Positions 1-11,600 of a stretch of 64,000 nt of DNA are shown here, one piece after another. Every line of letters starts with the position of its first letter. Within the stretch, counting starts at the first letter, position 1. The stretch covers positions 27,569 through 91,568 of the forward strand of contig JAISHO010000019.1 in NCBI GenBank assembly GCA_031262485.1, read 5' to 3'. This stretch comes from Propionibacteriaceae bacterium. Lineage in GTDB: Bacteria > Actinomycetota > Actinomycetes > Propionibacteriales > Propionibacteriaceae. The notes beneath the pieces were generated by a model. It had not been told where the DNA came from, made no database searches, and worked only from the letters and a program-made list of their open reading frames with translations. Position numbers and translations under genes: made by a program.

Positions 1-252
1 GGCCAAGAGATCGTCATCACCCATGGTCTTCAAGAAGTGTCCCCAGCGGAAGCTGCCTTGATGCTCGGAATGTCCCGTCCTCAAGTCCGCAAGCTGATGG
101 ACCGAGGGGCGCTGCCCTATCGCATGGTCGGATCTCACTATCGCATCGCCATCGAAGACGTCCGCGCGTTCCTCGACGCAGAACGACGGCGACGCAAGGA
201 AGCTCTCGCCCAGTTCTCAGCGCTGGAGAACAATCTGGGGCTGACCGAGTGA
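1..252 (+). CDS. Excisionase-like HTH DNA-binding protein (5' partial)
   Basis: The reading frame is open from base 1, so the true start lies upstream of the window; the GTG at 37 is only an internal candidate. The visible part carries an excisionase/MerR-like helix-turn-helix (SPAEAALMLGMSRPQVRKL, then a wing with LPYRMVGSHYRI and the DVRAFL end), followed by a charged tail rich in Arg, Lys and Glu. In actinobacteria such proteins often act as antitoxins or repressors paired with a PIN-domain toxin. No PIN gene follows here: the next gene is the DUF1998 helicase at 405. It could be an orphan antitoxin or a regulator of the island. Its fold is well supported; its role is inference. Confidence 0.7.
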   Translation, partial: GQEIVITHGLQEVSPAEAALMLGMSRPQVRKLMDRGALPYRMVGSHYRIAIEDVRAFLDAERRRRKEALAQFSALENNLGLTE

Positions 253-404
253 ATCAACAGAGAGCGTTCATAACCTTGCCCTCCACACCGTGCGCCACGA
301 CCAGACAGAATACGGAATACTTGAGTAATCGTTTGGTCTCGACGCTCCGTTGGACGGCCCCGTGACCGTTCCCTCTCGGGGCGTCGAAGAAGGAGTGACG
401 CGCC

Positions 405-3400
405 GTGGCGGACAACGCGCTGGGGGACCTTGACATCTTCCACATGCACCGGACCCTCATCGACGACTACCGGAGCTTCACCGAGGGCGCCATCGACATT
501 CATGACGCTCGAATTCGCGAGTCTGTCCGTGAGCAGGCCGACCTAGGGGGCCAATGGCCCGATCCTTTCCTCTCGATCAACCCTTCGTTCGAGTCAGGGG
601 GAACAGTCCAGGAACTCGCTGATCGGGGAATCCTTCACCCACGGACCGCAGAGTTGTTCAGGCGCGAAGGCAGCACGGAATCGATGTCGTTGTATCGCCA
701 TCAGACCGATGCGATCGAAGCAGCACGCCAGCAAGCGTCCTATGTGCTGACGACAGGCACCGGCTCCGGCAAATCTTTGGCTTACATGCTCCCGATCGTC
801 GACTACGTGCTCAAACACCCCGATTCCCCAGGGATCAAGGCGATCGTCGTGTACCCGATGAACGCCCTCGCCAACAGTCAAGAGAACGAGTTACGTGGCT
901 ATCTTCACGAACCGGCTCTTGGAACGCCCGGCGCGGTCACCTATGCCCGCTACACTGGCCAGGAGAGCCAGGAACGACGTGAGGAGATCGCGAAGAATCC
1001 ACCTGACATCCTCTTGACGAACTACGTCATGCTCGAGTTGCTATTGACGCGTCCAGATGAGCGTTCTGCTCTCATCGAGGCGGCTCGAGGACTCCGGTTC
1101 CTCGTCCTCGACGAACTCCACACCTATCGTGGCCGCCAAGGCGCCGATGTCGCAATGTTGGTTCGACGGGTCCGGCAAGCCACGGGAGCTGGTGACCATC
1201 TCCTTTGCGTCGGCACATCAGCGACGATGTCTTCTGAGGGAACCCAAGCCAATCAGCGAAGTGTCGTGGCGAGCGTCGCCACGCGGATCTTCGGCACGAC
1301 TGTCACACCTGACCATGTCATCACGGAGACGCTCGTCCTGGCGACCGAGGGCGAACCGCAGATCGAGGAGTTGCAAAGCCTCATCGACGCTCGTGGACGG
1401 GCCGAATCGAACGATCCCCGCCTCAACCACGATTATGAGGCGCTGCGTCATGACGCATTAGCGGTGTGGATTGAGAACGTCTTCGGCCTCGACGAAGAAC
1501 CGGGGACGCCTCCCACCCTCATTCGCCGGGCTCCTACTACGGTCGCTGACGCTAGTGCTCTGTTGAACCGAGAGACCGGACGACCTTTCGATCAGTGCAA
1601 GACGGCGATCCAGCAGACGCTCTTGGCAGGTTCGAGGACGCGAGATCCATCGACTGGGCGCCCCCTGTTCGCTTTCCGCCTTCACCAATTCATCTCAAAA
1701 GGCGCCTCGGTTTACGTCTCACTTGAAGACGAGGCGACCCGGGCGATCGAGCACGAGTATCGACTCACCCTGTCTGCGACGAGGCCAGACGGAAGCGACG
1801 AACGGCGACTGTTCCCCTTGGCGTTTTGCCGGGATTGCGGCCAGGAATATCTCATGGTGACGCGGAAAAATAGGGAGGATCATTTCGTCGCCCGCACCCA
1901 GATCAGAATCCTCGAGAAGGGGGGAGACGCCAGCGATGGGTATCTTCTCATCGACAGTGACAATCCTTGGCCGAACGATCCGATCGACCGTCTTCCCGAT
2001 TCCTGGGTCGAATCGCGTCGCGATGGGCCAGCCGTCATCAAATCCCGCAAGGACGACGTTCCACAAACGGTGATCGTCGATCTCGACGGCCACATTCTTC
2101 CCCACCCATCTCAGAGCATGCTCGGAAAGGCGACCCGGATGACGTGGATTCCCGGGCAGTTGATGTTCTGCCTCACGTGCGGCACCACGTACCATCAGAA
2201 ACGTGATTCCGAGGCCGGGAAAGTGGCGGCACTCGATCAGGAGGGGCGCTCGAGCGCGACGACGGTGCTCTCGTTGAGCGTATTAAAATCGCTCGACAGA
2301 GCTCACGTCGAACGCGAGGTGCGCAAACTCCTCACCTTCGTCGACAATCGTCAAGACGCCAGCCTCCAATCTGGCCATATCAACGATTTCGTCCTCGTCG
2401 CCCAACTTCGCTCCGCCGTGCGTGCGGCGACGGAAGCCGCCGGGGAGGAGGGGATCACCCCCCTCGATTACGCGGACATTCTTCCCCGTTATCTCCGCAT
2501 TGATCGAAGCCACTACGCACAGGACCCCAACGCCTTCTCGACGAACCCTATCGATAGCGCCTTCGCGCTCGTGGCCGAATATCGGGCTCTTCAAGACCTC
2601 AGACGAGGGTGGAGGGTCACCCTGCCGAATCTGGAACAGACGGGGTTGATTCGGGTGGATTACCCGACGGCGAGGAGGCTATGTGCCGCTGAATCGCGCT
2701 GGGAGACCGCCCATCCCGCTCTGCGCGACGCTTCTCCGGCGCAGCGGGAGGAAATCGTCTGCGTGCTCCTCGACGAATTCAGGCGGGTGTTAGCCCTTCA
2801 CACGGAAGTCTTCTCCGAGGACCATCTTCGTAAGCTCCAACGACTCAGCGTCGAATATCTCACCGGGCTGTGGACCGTCGAGGAGGGCGAGCGGGCCGAT
2901 CCAGGGATTGTCACCCTCGCCACTCCCCGGAACCTAACGACACGAGGCTTGCCGAAATACCAGACCCTAACACGTGGATCGCTTTTCGGCCGCTGGTTGG
3001 CGAGACGGTTGAGCGAACGAAAAGGTGAACCCATCGATGGGGCTGAGTATGAAACCATCATCCGCTCTCTCATGGCCGTACTCGCCGAGGGGGGAATTGT
3101 CGCGCATGAGAAATACGGAACGACGGACGGGTACACCCTCAAACTCGACCAAATCCGCATCGTCGAAGGGTCCGGAGATCATGGCGCTTCCGACCCTATC
3201 CGGAGCACGCGGGCCGCTGAACGAGGCCCCCGGGTCAACCCGTACTTCAAAGAGATCTACCAACTGCCGAGCAAGGATTTAGCTTTCATTGTCGCCCAAG
3301 AGCACACGGCGCAGGTTCGCGCCGAGGACCGGGAATCGAGAGAGGCAAAGTTCCGAAAAGGTGAGCTGCCTCTGCTCTACTGCTCCCCGACCATGGAATT

Positions 3401-5684
3401 GGGGGTGGACATCTCATCGCTCAACGCCGTCGCCATGAGAAATGTGCCCCCCACTCCCGCGAATTACGCCCAACGCTCCGGAAGAGCGGGCCGTTCCGGC
3501 AGTCCTGCCCTCGTTGTCACCTATTGCGCGAGCGGGAACGCACATGACTCCTATTACTTCAAACATCGCGATCAGATGGTGGCTGGGCAAGTCAAAGCCC
3601 CTCAAATCGACCTCACGAACGAGGATCTTCTGCGTTCCCACATCCATGCGATTTGGCTCGCTTTCTCCGGAGCGAGGCTGGGCCAATCGATGACCGATGT
3701 GCTCATCACTCCCCCATCCGATCGCGGGAGCGATCCCGCTGCCCATCCTTATCCCATCAAACCCGAGATCCGCGAATGCTTCTCCCGAAGCGATGTGGCT
3801 GATCGCGCGAAAGAGGCGGCTCATCTCATCATCTCACCATTCAGCGATGAGCTCTCAGAGACTTCTTGGTGGAACCCCACCTGGACCGATGAGGTCATTA
3901 ACGACGCTTTGGAAAATTTCGATCACGCCTGCGACCGGTGGCGCATGCTCGACCGCACTTCGCTCACCGAGATGACCCTCGCTTTCGAGCAACTCAGCGA
4001 TCTATCAGCTGATAAGCGGCAACGGGAGAATGCCAAACGTAGAATGGACGACGCCGCCCACGAGCGTGCGCTACTAAAGAATGACTCCGGCTCGGCGTCC
4101 AATAGCAGTGATTTTTACCCCTATCGTTATTTTGCTTCCGAGGGATTCCTTCCCGGCTACTCCTTCCCCCGCTTGCCGCTGGCCGCCTTCATCCCAGGCC
4201 GTACTCGTTCCGACAACGCATGGATCCAACGGCCCCGTTTCCTCGCACTCAACGAGTTCGGCCCGAACGCCTTCATTTATCACGAAGGCGCCCGTTATCA
4301 AGTGACGCGTGTCAATCTCCCCCGTGGGGGCGGCGACGTTAGTGGGATGGCCAATCTCACGCTTCGTGAGGCCCGCGTCTGCGAGAACTGCGGCTACCAC
4401 CATGACCGGGAGATCGGTGCCGATTTGTGTGAGAACTGCGGGGTTCCCTTGAACGGAGTCACAAGAAACCTCCTTCCCCTTCAGATGGTGCGCACACGCC
4501 GACGCGATCGGATCGGCGCCAATGAGGAGGAAAGGCAACGTGCCGGCTTTGATATACACACGACCTATCGCTTCGCACGTCGTGGCGACACCACACCTCA
4601 GCCCATTCCTTTCGTCGATGCGGATGACAGAATCGTGGCCACCGTCCAATATGGCGACGCCGCCGAGATTCGCCGTGTCAACCTCGGGCTCAAGCGCCGC
4701 ACACCCGGAGAGTCGAAGGACGCGACTGACGGATTCTGGCTCGACACTGTCGAAGGGCAATGGTTAAGCAACAAGAAAGCAGCAGACCTCGAACTCGTCT
4801 CGGAGGAGGGAGCGCCTTTCGCCGAGGACGTCACCCGGAAGGCTCGCGTCATCCCCTACGTCGAAGACCACCGTAATATCGCCGTCGTTCAGTGGGGCGA
4901 GGAACTGGACACGACCAAGGAAGTCACCCTCATGTATGCCATCGAACGTGGCGTGGAGACGTTCTTCCAACTCGAGGATGCCGAAGTGACGAGCGAACTT
5001 CTTCCCGATCAAGAGAAGAAAGGGAGATTCATGCTCGTTGAATCAGCCGAGGGAGGGGCAGGAGCACTACGACGCCTCACCAAGAAGGATCTCTCCACGG
5101 GAGAACCCGACGCTCTCGCACAGGTGGCGCGAGAGGCACTGTCGATCATCCACGTCGACCCCGACACCGGCGAGGACACCGAGGACGCTTGCGGTCGCGG
5201 TTGCTACCACTGCCTCCTCACTTACGGCAATCAGCTCTCTCATGCCTCGATCGATCGACGTGTCGCCATCCCCTATCTCCTGCGGCTCGCGTCAGCACGA
5301 GTCATCCCGGTTTCCGAGGATCCTTCCCATCGGAGGACGAGTCCACCGGATCAGGGAAGCGAGAGCGCCGATGCGATGGGGGAATCCCACCTCATCCCGA
5401 CCGGCGTTCGCCCCACGGTCGAGACCGCTTTGCACTACATCCTCTCCCATGATCTCGCGTGGCCTTCCTCGATCACTGACGAGGTGGAGGGAACACCGGT
5501 CGACCTCGTGTACCAACCTGGTCAGTCGGGGCCGTCCGCCGTGGTTTTCATTGACGAGGAGCATCGTCCAGACACCAGCGCTTTGGCCTTCGGGGGTTGG
5601 AATGTCGTCCAGGTCGAGCCCGATGACTCGTTCGAGCGGGTCGTCCGTGCGAACCCGTCTGTCTTTGGGAGACTGTCCGAATGA
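405..5684 (+). CDS. DEAD/DEAH-box helicase with C-terminal DUF1998 domain (DISARM-like DrmA/DrmB-type)
   Basis: A 1759-residue superfamily 2 helicase. Visible features are Walker A TGTGSGKS (117-124), motif II DELH (236-239), the C-terminal helicase motif QRSGRAGRSG (from about 1023), three CxxC zinc-binding areas (475/478; 589/592; 1326/1329 with 1342/1345), and the DUF1998 signature CGRGCYHC (1596-1603). The start is GTG 405, with AGGAG at 391-395. DUF1998 helicases include MrfA/YprA repair factors, DruE of Druantia and DrmB of DISARM. Because a SNF2 helicase and an Eco57I-like methylase follow, I favour a DISARM-like defence role, with the helicase (DrmA-like) and DUF1998 (DrmB-like) activities in one chain. 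The fused state is inference from length and motifs. Confidence 0.88.
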   Translation: MADNALGDLDIFHMHRTLIDDYRSFTEGAIDIHDARIRESVREQADLGGQWPDPFLSINPSFESGGTVQELADRGILHPRTAELFRREGSTESMSLYRHQTDAIEAARQQASYVLTTGTGSGKSLAYMLPIVDYVLKHPDSPGIKAIVVYPMNALANSQENELRGYLHEPALGTPGAVTYARYTGQESQERREEIAKNPPDILLTNYVMLELLLTRPDERSALIEAARGLRFLVLDELHTYRGRQGADVAMLVRRVRQATGAGDHLLCVGTSATMSSEGTQANQRSVVASVATRIFGTTVTPDHVITETLVLATEGEPQIEELQSLIDARGRAESNDPRLNHDYEALRHDALAVWIENVFGLDEEPGTPPTLIRRAPTTVADASALLNRETGRPFDQCKTAIQQTLLAGSRTRDPSTGRPLFAFRLHQFISKGASVYVSLEDEATRAIEHEYRLTLSATRPDGSDERRLFPLAFCRDCGQEYLMVTRKNREDHFVARTQIRILEKGGDASDGYLLIDSDNPWPNDPIDRLPDSWVESRRDGPAVIKSRKDDVPQTVIVDLDGHILPHPSQSMLGKATRMTWIPGQLMFCLTCGTTYHQKRDSEAGKVAALDQEGRSSATTVLSLSVLKSLDRAHVEREVRKLLTFVDNRQDASLQSGHINDFVLVAQLRSAVRAATEAAGEEGITPLDYADILPRYLRIDRSHYAQDPNAFSTNPIDSAFALVAEYRALQDLRRGWRVTLPNLEQTGLIRVDYPTARRLCAAESRWETAHPALRDASPAQREEIVCVLLDEFRRVLALHTEVFSEDHLRKLQRLSVEYLTGLWTVEEGERADPGIVTLATPRNLTTRGLPKYQTLTRGSLFGRWLARRLSERKGEPIDGAEYETIIRSLMAVLAEGGIVAHEKYGTTDGYTLKLDQIRIVEGSGDHGASDPIRSTRAAERGPRVNPYFKEIYQLPSKDLAFIVAQEHTAQVRAEDRESREAKFRKGELPLLYCSPTMELGVDISSLNAVAMRNVPPTPANYAQRSGRAGRSGSPALVVTYCASGNAHDSYYFKHRDQMVAGQVKAPQIDLTNEDLLRSHIHAIWLAFSGARLGQSMTDVLITPPSDRGSDPAAHPYPIKPEIRECFSRSDVADRAKEAAHLIISPFSDELSETSWWNPTWTDEVINDALENFDHACDRWRMLDRTSLTEMTLAFEQLSDLSADKRQRENAKRRMDDAAHERALLKNDSGSASNSSDFYPYRYFASEGFLPGYSFPRLPLAAFIPGRTRSDNAWIQRPRFLALNEFGPNAFIYHEGARYQVTRVNLPRGGGDVSGMANLTLREARVCENCGYHHDREIGADLCENCGVPLNGVTRNLLPLQMVRTRRRDRIGANEEERQRAGFDIHTTYRFARRGDTTPQPIPFVDADDRIVATVQYGDAAEIRRVNLGLKRRTPGESKDATDGFWLDTVEGQWLSNKKAADLELVSEEGAPFAEDVTRKARVIPYVEDHRNIAVVQWGEELDTTKEVTLMYAIERGVETFFQLEDAEVTSELLPDQEKKGRFMLVESAEGGAGALRRLTKKDLSTGEPDALAQVAREALSIIHVDPDTGEDTEDACGRGCYHCLLTYGNQLSHASIDRRVAIPYLLRLASARVIPVSEDPSHRRTSPPDQGSESADAMGESHLIPTGVRPTVETALHYILSHDLAWPSSITDEVEGTPVDLVYQPGQSGPSAVVFIDEEHRPDTSALAFGGWNVVQVEPDDSFERVVRANPSVFGRLSE

Positions 5685-5774
5685 TTCCCCCATCATCTCC
5701 CTCACCGGCGCCGCAGGGCTGCTCACCATTCTCGGGCAGCAGTGAGACGACCCGCCTGAAAACAGGGGCCACTC

Positions 5775-8681
5775 ATGACTGAGACTGTTCATTTCCAGTT
5801 CGGCTCGCTCGTGACGGCTCGGGGGCGGGACTGGGTCGTTGATCCGGGGAGCGACAACAGCTTCCTCCTCTTGCGTCCTCTGGCGGGCGGTGATCTCGAC
5901 GTCGCCGGCGTCTACCCCGAGTTCGAGGAAGTTCGTCCCGCGACCTTCCCCCTCCCCACCCCAGACGACCGGGGGGATTTCCATTCCGCGCGACTTTTGC
6001 GTGACGCGCTGAGGATCGGATTCCGATCCTCCGGAGGGCCGTTCCGTTCGTTGGCTTCCCTCGCCGTCGATCCGCGCCCCTACCAATATGTTCCTCTTCT
6101 CATGGCACTGCGGCAGCGGGTCACTCGTCTCCTCATCGCCGACGACGTCGGTGTGGGAAAGACGATCGAGGCAGGACTCGTCGCGAGCGAGTTGTTGGCC
6201 CAAGGCAGCGCCGAGGGTATGACCGTCATCTGCCCGCCGTCTCTCGCGGAGCAGTGGCAGGAGGAGTTGCACGAGAAGTTCATGATCGACGCTGAGCTCG
6301 TGCTTCCCTCGACGGTCGCCCGCCTCCAGCGAGGTTTGGGAACCGGTGATTCGATCTTCGAGCATTATCGGAACACGATCGTTTCAACGGATTTCATCAA
6401 GAGCGATCAACGCCGGCCCGAGTTCCTCCGCTCAGCTCCAGATCTCATCATCGTCGACGAGGCCCACACCTGTGTTGTCGGAGACCGTGGTACCAGTGGG
6501 CGAAGCGCGGTCACCCAGCGTTATGAGCTCCTCACAGAGATCGCCAAGCGCCCGGAGAAGCACCTCATCCTCGTGACGGCCACGCCCCATTCCGGCCATG
6601 AGTCCGCTTTCCGCAACCTTCTCGGCCTCCTCGACCCCGCTCTCACCGATGTCGATCTATCGACGGAGGGGGGCCGCCGCCATCTTGCCCGCCATCTCGT
6701 CCAACGCCGGCGCGGCGACATTCGCTCCTACCTCGGCCACGACACCCGTTTCCCCAGCGATCGCGTCATGAAAGAGGTGTCGTATCGCCTCACCGAGCCG
6801 TACGCGGCGCTCGTGCGGCAGGCCACCGCCTACGCGCGTGGGCAGGTGACCGACACCTCGGGTACGAAGGTGCAACAGCGGATCCGATGGTGGTCGGCGT
6901 TGGCGATGCTGCGCTCGATCTCGTCCTCCCCCGCAGCGGCGGCCGCCACCTTGCGGGCACGCGCGGTCGTCGCGGAAGCGGACAACCCTGATGTCGCCGA
7001 CCAACTCGGCCGTGAGGCTCTCTTCGACGTCACCGACGACACCAATCCCGAGGGGGAGGACGCCGCTCCTGGCGCCATCCCCACCGCCTCGCCCCGCCCC
7101 CATGGCGTCCTCGCTGAGTTGGCCCAGGCGGCGGAAGCGCTCACCCCCGGTGACGACGCCAAGTTGACCCAGCTCGTCCACGAGGTCAGCGATCTCCTGA
7201 AACACGGGTTCTCCCCGATCGTCTTTTGCCGATTCATTCCGACAGCGCACTATGTGAGGGATCATCTTCGATCGGTTCTCCGCCTCCCGATCGACGCCAT
7301 CGATGTCGTCACTGGCGAGTTGAGTCCGCAGGATCGCGCCGAGCGCGTCACCGCCCTCGTCGACCGATCCGGAGGCACCAGTGGCCGCGTGCTCGTCGCC
7401 ACCGACTGCCTCTCCGAAGGCGTCAACCTCCAAGAGGGGTTCCAGGCGGTCGTCCACTACGACCTGGCGTGGAATCCGACGCGCCATGAGCAGAGGGAGG
7501 GGCGGGTCGATCGCTTCGGCCAGCGTTCGGAGACGGTGCGCGCGGTGACTCTTTATGGGGAAGACAACGGAATCGACAACATCGTCATGGATGTCCTCAT
7601 CCGCAAACACACCCAGATCCGCCGCGATCTCGGGGTCAGCGTTCCTGTTCCGAACGAGGCCAACAACAAGGTGCTCGACGCGCTCGTCACTGGTGTCATG
7701 ACCCGGGGGATGGAGTCGATTCAGCCGACGCTCGGCGACGAGTTCGGCGATCTGTTCGCCGTCGCCGACGGATGGCGCTCGGCCGCCGAGGCGGAGCGCG
7801 AGTCGCGCACCCGCTATGCCCAAGCCGCCATCCACCCCGAGGAGGTCGCCCGTGAGGTCGCCGCCGCCCGTGAGCAGGTCGGCACGCCAAGCGACATCGC
7901 CCACTTCGTGCGCGCTTCCTTAGAACTGATCGGGGGCGTCGCCGCCGCCGACGATAACGGCCTCACCGTCGACACCTCCCTGCTCCCCCCTGGGCTGCGC
8001 GACGGCCTCCTCGCCCATCACCCCCGAATCACCGGCGCCGCCCACCAACGGCTGCGTTGGGTGACAGACCTCCCTGCCCCTCATGGTTCCGCCACGATGA
8101 CGCGCAGTGACCCCCATGTGGTGGCTTTGGCTCGGTTCGTCCTCGACGGATCGCTCGATCCCACTGCGCCCGAGACGCAGCGACCGGCCCGCCGAACCGG
8201 CGTCGTGACGACCACCCATGTCGAACGGGTGACGACCTTGCTCCTCCTCCGCCACCGGATGCGGTTGGTTCTTCCCACGCCACAAGGCTTCCATGAGCAG
8301 ATCGCTGAGGAAGCCGAAGCGGTCGCGTTCACCGGAACCCCCGCTTCGCCTCGCTGGCTCAGCCGCGACGAGGTCACACAGTTGCTCTCGACACGACCAT
8401 CCGCCAACACACCTGCGGACCGGGCGACCAACATGATCACCGCTGTGCTTGGAGCCCTCCCCACGATGGCGGATGCCCTCGCAGAGAGGTCGGCCGAAGC
8501 GGCGGAGACGGCGAGGGAATCACATGTTCGGGTCCGCCGCGCCGCCCGGGGCGGTGAGACGGCCGGTTCGCTGACGATCCGTGGGATCGACGTCGAACCT
8601 CTTCTTCCCACTGACGTCCTCGGCGTCTACGTGTTCTTGCCCGACGCTCTTGCGACACCCGCGATGGGAGGCGCGCGATGA
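5775..8681 (+). CDS. SNF2/RapA-type helicase, DrmD-like
   Basis: A 968-residue SNF2-family DNA translocase. Walker A is GVGKT (126-130), motif II is DEAH (228-231), and motif VI is QREGRVDRFGQ (from 573). The N-terminal part is a short RapA/HepA-like region, and the C-terminal third (from about 650) has no domain I recognise. It starts 90 bases after the DUF1998 helicase and overlaps the methylase start (ATGA), so it is probably cotranscribed. DrmD of class 1 DISARM is a protein of this type beside a DUF1998 protein and an adenine methylase. Assignment to DISARM rests on this context. A general RapA-like factor is less likely here. Confidence 0.87.
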   Translation: MTETVHFQFGSLVTARGRDWVVDPGSDNSFLLLRPLAGGDLDVAGVYPEFEEVRPATFPLPTPDDRGDFHSARLLRDALRIGFRSSGGPFRSLASLAVDPRPYQYVPLLMALRQRVTRLLIADDVGVGKTIEAGLVASELLAQGSAEGMTVICPPSLAEQWQEELHEKFMIDAELVLPSTVARLQRGLGTGDSIFEHYRNTIVSTDFIKSDQRRPEFLRSAPDLIIVDEAHTCVVGDRGTSGRSAVTQRYELLTEIAKRPEKHLILVTATPHSGHESAFRNLLGLLDPALTDVDLSTEGGRRHLARHLVQRRRGDIRSYLGHDTRFPSDRVMKEVSYRLTEPYAALVRQATAYARGQVTDTSGTKVQQRIRWWSALAMLRSISSSPAAAAATLRARAVVAEADNPDVADQLGREALFDVTDDTNPEGEDAAPGAIPTASPRPHGVLAELAQAAEALTPGDDAKLTQLVHEVSDLLKHGFSPIVFCRFIPTAHYVRDHLRSVLRLPIDAIDVVTGELSPQDRAERVTALVDRSGGTSGRVLVATDCLSEGVNLQEGFQAVVHYDLAWNPTRHEQREGRVDRFGQRSETVRAVTLYGEDNGIDNIVMDVLIRKHTQIRRDLGVSVPVPNEANNKVLDALVTGVMTRGMESIQPTLGDEFGDLFAVADGWRSAAEAERESRTRYAQAAIHPEEVAREVAAAREQVGTPSDIAHFVRASLELIGGVAAADDNGLTVDTSLLPPGLRDGLLAHHPRITGAAHQRLRWVTDLPAPHGSATMTRSDPHVVALARFVLDGSLDPTAPETQRPARRTGVVTTTHVERVTTLLLLRHRMRLVLPTPQGFHEQIAEEAEAVAFTGTPASPRWLSRDEVTQLLSTRPSANTPADRATNMITAVLGALPTMADALAERSAEAAETARESHVRVRRAARGGETAGSLTIRGIDVEPLLPTDVLGVYVFLPDALATPAMGGAR

Positions 8682-11600
8682 CCACTTCTGGAGCCATCTC
8701 GATCGAGGGGCGGATCGCCCCCACCGGTCTTCTCACCCATCTCCGTGACGGCACGCTCGGCCCCGCCGACTCGCATGCTCCGTCGGCGTATCACCTCGGG
8801 GGACGTCAGACGATCAACGACGCCGTCAGCCGGGCCTGGACGTGGCTGCTCGGCTCGTACCAATCCTGGCAGGAGGCCCAGGTTAAGGATCCGAATGGTT
8901 TCCATTCGACGAGCCCCACGTTGACGCGCGACCGGTGGCTCCTCCCCCTCCTCCAAGAACTCGGATTCGGCCGCCTCTCACCGAGCGGGGGCATCGACCT
9001 CGCCCGTGAGGGAACACCGGACCACTACCCCGTCTCTTATCAATGGGAACAGATCCCGATCCATTTGCTCGGGCCCGGCGTCGACCTCGACCACCGTAAT
9101 CCGGGCGTTCCCGGGGCGGCCCGGGCTCCCCAAGCGATGATCCAAGAACTCCTCAATCGCGATGACGATCGCCTCTGGGCCATTCTCTCCAATGGGCATC
9201 GACTGCGGCTCCTGCGCGACTCGAAAGAACTCGCCGGATCGGCGTATATCGAGATCGACCTCGACGCCATCTTCAGCAATGAGTCATTCGCAGATTTCCT
9301 TCTGCTGTGGAAGCTTTGCCACGTCTCCCGCTTGGAACCCCGACCGGGGCCTGAGGGGGAGAAGACGCTGGCCGAGTGCTGGCTCGAGATCTGGCGGGCC
9401 GACGCCGCCCGCACCGGCGAACGAGCCCTCGACCACCTCCGCGACGGGGTTACCCAGGCGATCGAGCGCCTCGGCAGTGGATTCATCGCCCATCCCGCCA
9501 ACGGGGAGCTTCGCGACGCGCTCCGCTCCGGTGCCCTCTCGACCGAGGCGTTCCACCGTCATCTGCTCCGCCTCGTCTACCGCCTCATCTTCCTGTTCGT
9601 AACAGAGGACCGCGACCTCCTCATCCCCACGGCGGCCGTGGACGACCATGGAGAGAGTGGACAGGGAGACGATCGACACGTCGTCAGCCCTGCCACCAAG
9701 AAGCGCTATATCGACTACTTCTCGACTCAGCGGCTGCGTCGCCAGGCCTATCGTCGCTCCGGATCGACCACCCAGAGCGACCTGTGGCAAGGCTGTTCCC
9801 TCGTACTCAGAGCGCTCGGCAGCGACGATCCCCGGCGGATACCCCTGGGGTTACCTGTCCTCGGCGGCCTCTTTGACCCGACCGAGGGCAAGCCTTTCTC
9901 GCTGGAGAAATCCGTCGCCTATCGACCCGATGAACCACTCGTGACCGGACACCTCGACAACCATGCTCTCTTGAAGGCGATCCGAGCGCTCAGTTGGTTC
10001 CCCACCAAACAGGGGCTTCAGCCCGTCGATTACCGCAATCTCGACTTCGAGGAACTGGGCGGCGTCTACGAGTCTCTCCTCGAACTCGTGCCCCGTCCCT
10101 CCGTTGACACTCACACCTACAAACTCGTCTCCGTCGGCGGCAACGATCGCAAAACCACTGGTTCTTACTACACGCCGACCTCGCTCGTCGACACCCTCCT
10201 CGCCAGCGCCCTCGACCCCGTCGTCGACGAAAAACTCCGTGGTGCACCAGATCAGACCGAAGCCGAGAAGCGGCTCTTGAGCATCACCGTCTGCGACCCG
10301 GCTTGCGGATCCGGACATTTCCTCGTCGGCGCAGCCCGGCGGTTGGCCCGCCGGCTCGCCTCGATCCGCTCCGGTGAGGACGAGCCCACCCCCAGCGAGG
10401 TGAGGAAGGCCCTGCGCGACGTCGTCGGCCGGTGCGTCTACGGCGTCGATCTCAACCCGCTCGCAGCCGAATTGGCGAAGGTCTCCCTCTGGATCGCCGC
10501 CGCCGACCCGGGCAAACCCCTCCTCTTCCTCGACTCGCGCATCCGCGTCGGCAACTCCCTCCTCAACGCCACCCCCGCCCTCGTCGAGGAAGGCTTGCCC
10601 GATGAGGCCTTCACCCCGATCACCGGCGATGACAAGAAAGTCGCGGCAGCGGCGAAGAAGCGGAACAAGAAGGAACGCGATGACGACCCACGGCATCGAG
10701 AACGCTTCGCCGCTTACGGCGACAACCTCGTCCTTCCCGGACTGGATATCCGTGCAACCGATCAAGAGAGCCTCTTCACGATCTCCGGCTCCGTAACGGA
10801 CGACGACATCCTCGCCCGCGAGCACGAGGAACTCCTCGGGGCGCCCAACGACGTCTCAATTGTCCGCGGATATGCGCGACGCTTCCGCGACATCGAACGG
10901 TCCCCGGAACACCGCCGTCGCCAAATCCTCTGCGACGCCTGGTTGGCCGCTTTTGTCTGGCCCCTCAAGGAGGAGGCCGCCGTACCTGCGCCTGGCCAAA
11001 TCTACGGAGGAGAAAGACGGGTCGGTCCTCCCGCCGCGTTGACGACAGACACGCTCGTCCAACTTCGCGCGGCATTGGAGACGAACTCTTCGATCACACA
11101 TCTGCGCTCGACCATCGCCGAGGTCGAAACTCTGGCCCACGACTACCACTTCTTCCACTGGCACATCGAGTTCCCCGAGATCTTCGACACAGTGTCGTCC
11201 CCCTCCGACAAGGCAGGACCGGAAGGATGGTCGGGCGGTTTCGACTGCGTCATAGGCAACCCGCCGTGGGATCTAATCGAACTCAACGAAAAGGAGTATT
11301 TTTCAAGTAGGGACCCAGATATTTCTACTGCCAGCGGAGCCCAGAGAAAGAGACTCATTTCCAACCTTGAATCATCGGATCCTTTTCTCTACAGCGAATA
11401 TTTCCAAGAGAAACACGAGATCGACGCCACAAGGAAAGTTCTGAGCGCCTCTCAACGTTACCCGCTCACCGGCCATGGACGAATTAACAAATACTCTGTA
11501 TTCGCCGAACTCTTCAGCACGATCGTCGCGCCCCATGGCCAGGCCGGCATCATCGTGCCGACCGGTATCGCCACCGACGCCACCACTCAGCACTACTTCA

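Noticed and set aside
6657..7904. A 415-codon open frame on the minus strand
   Set aside because: It lies wholly inside the SNF2 helicase, has Arg/Gly/Ala-biased composition without any motif, and reflects GC-rich third positions of the real gene.
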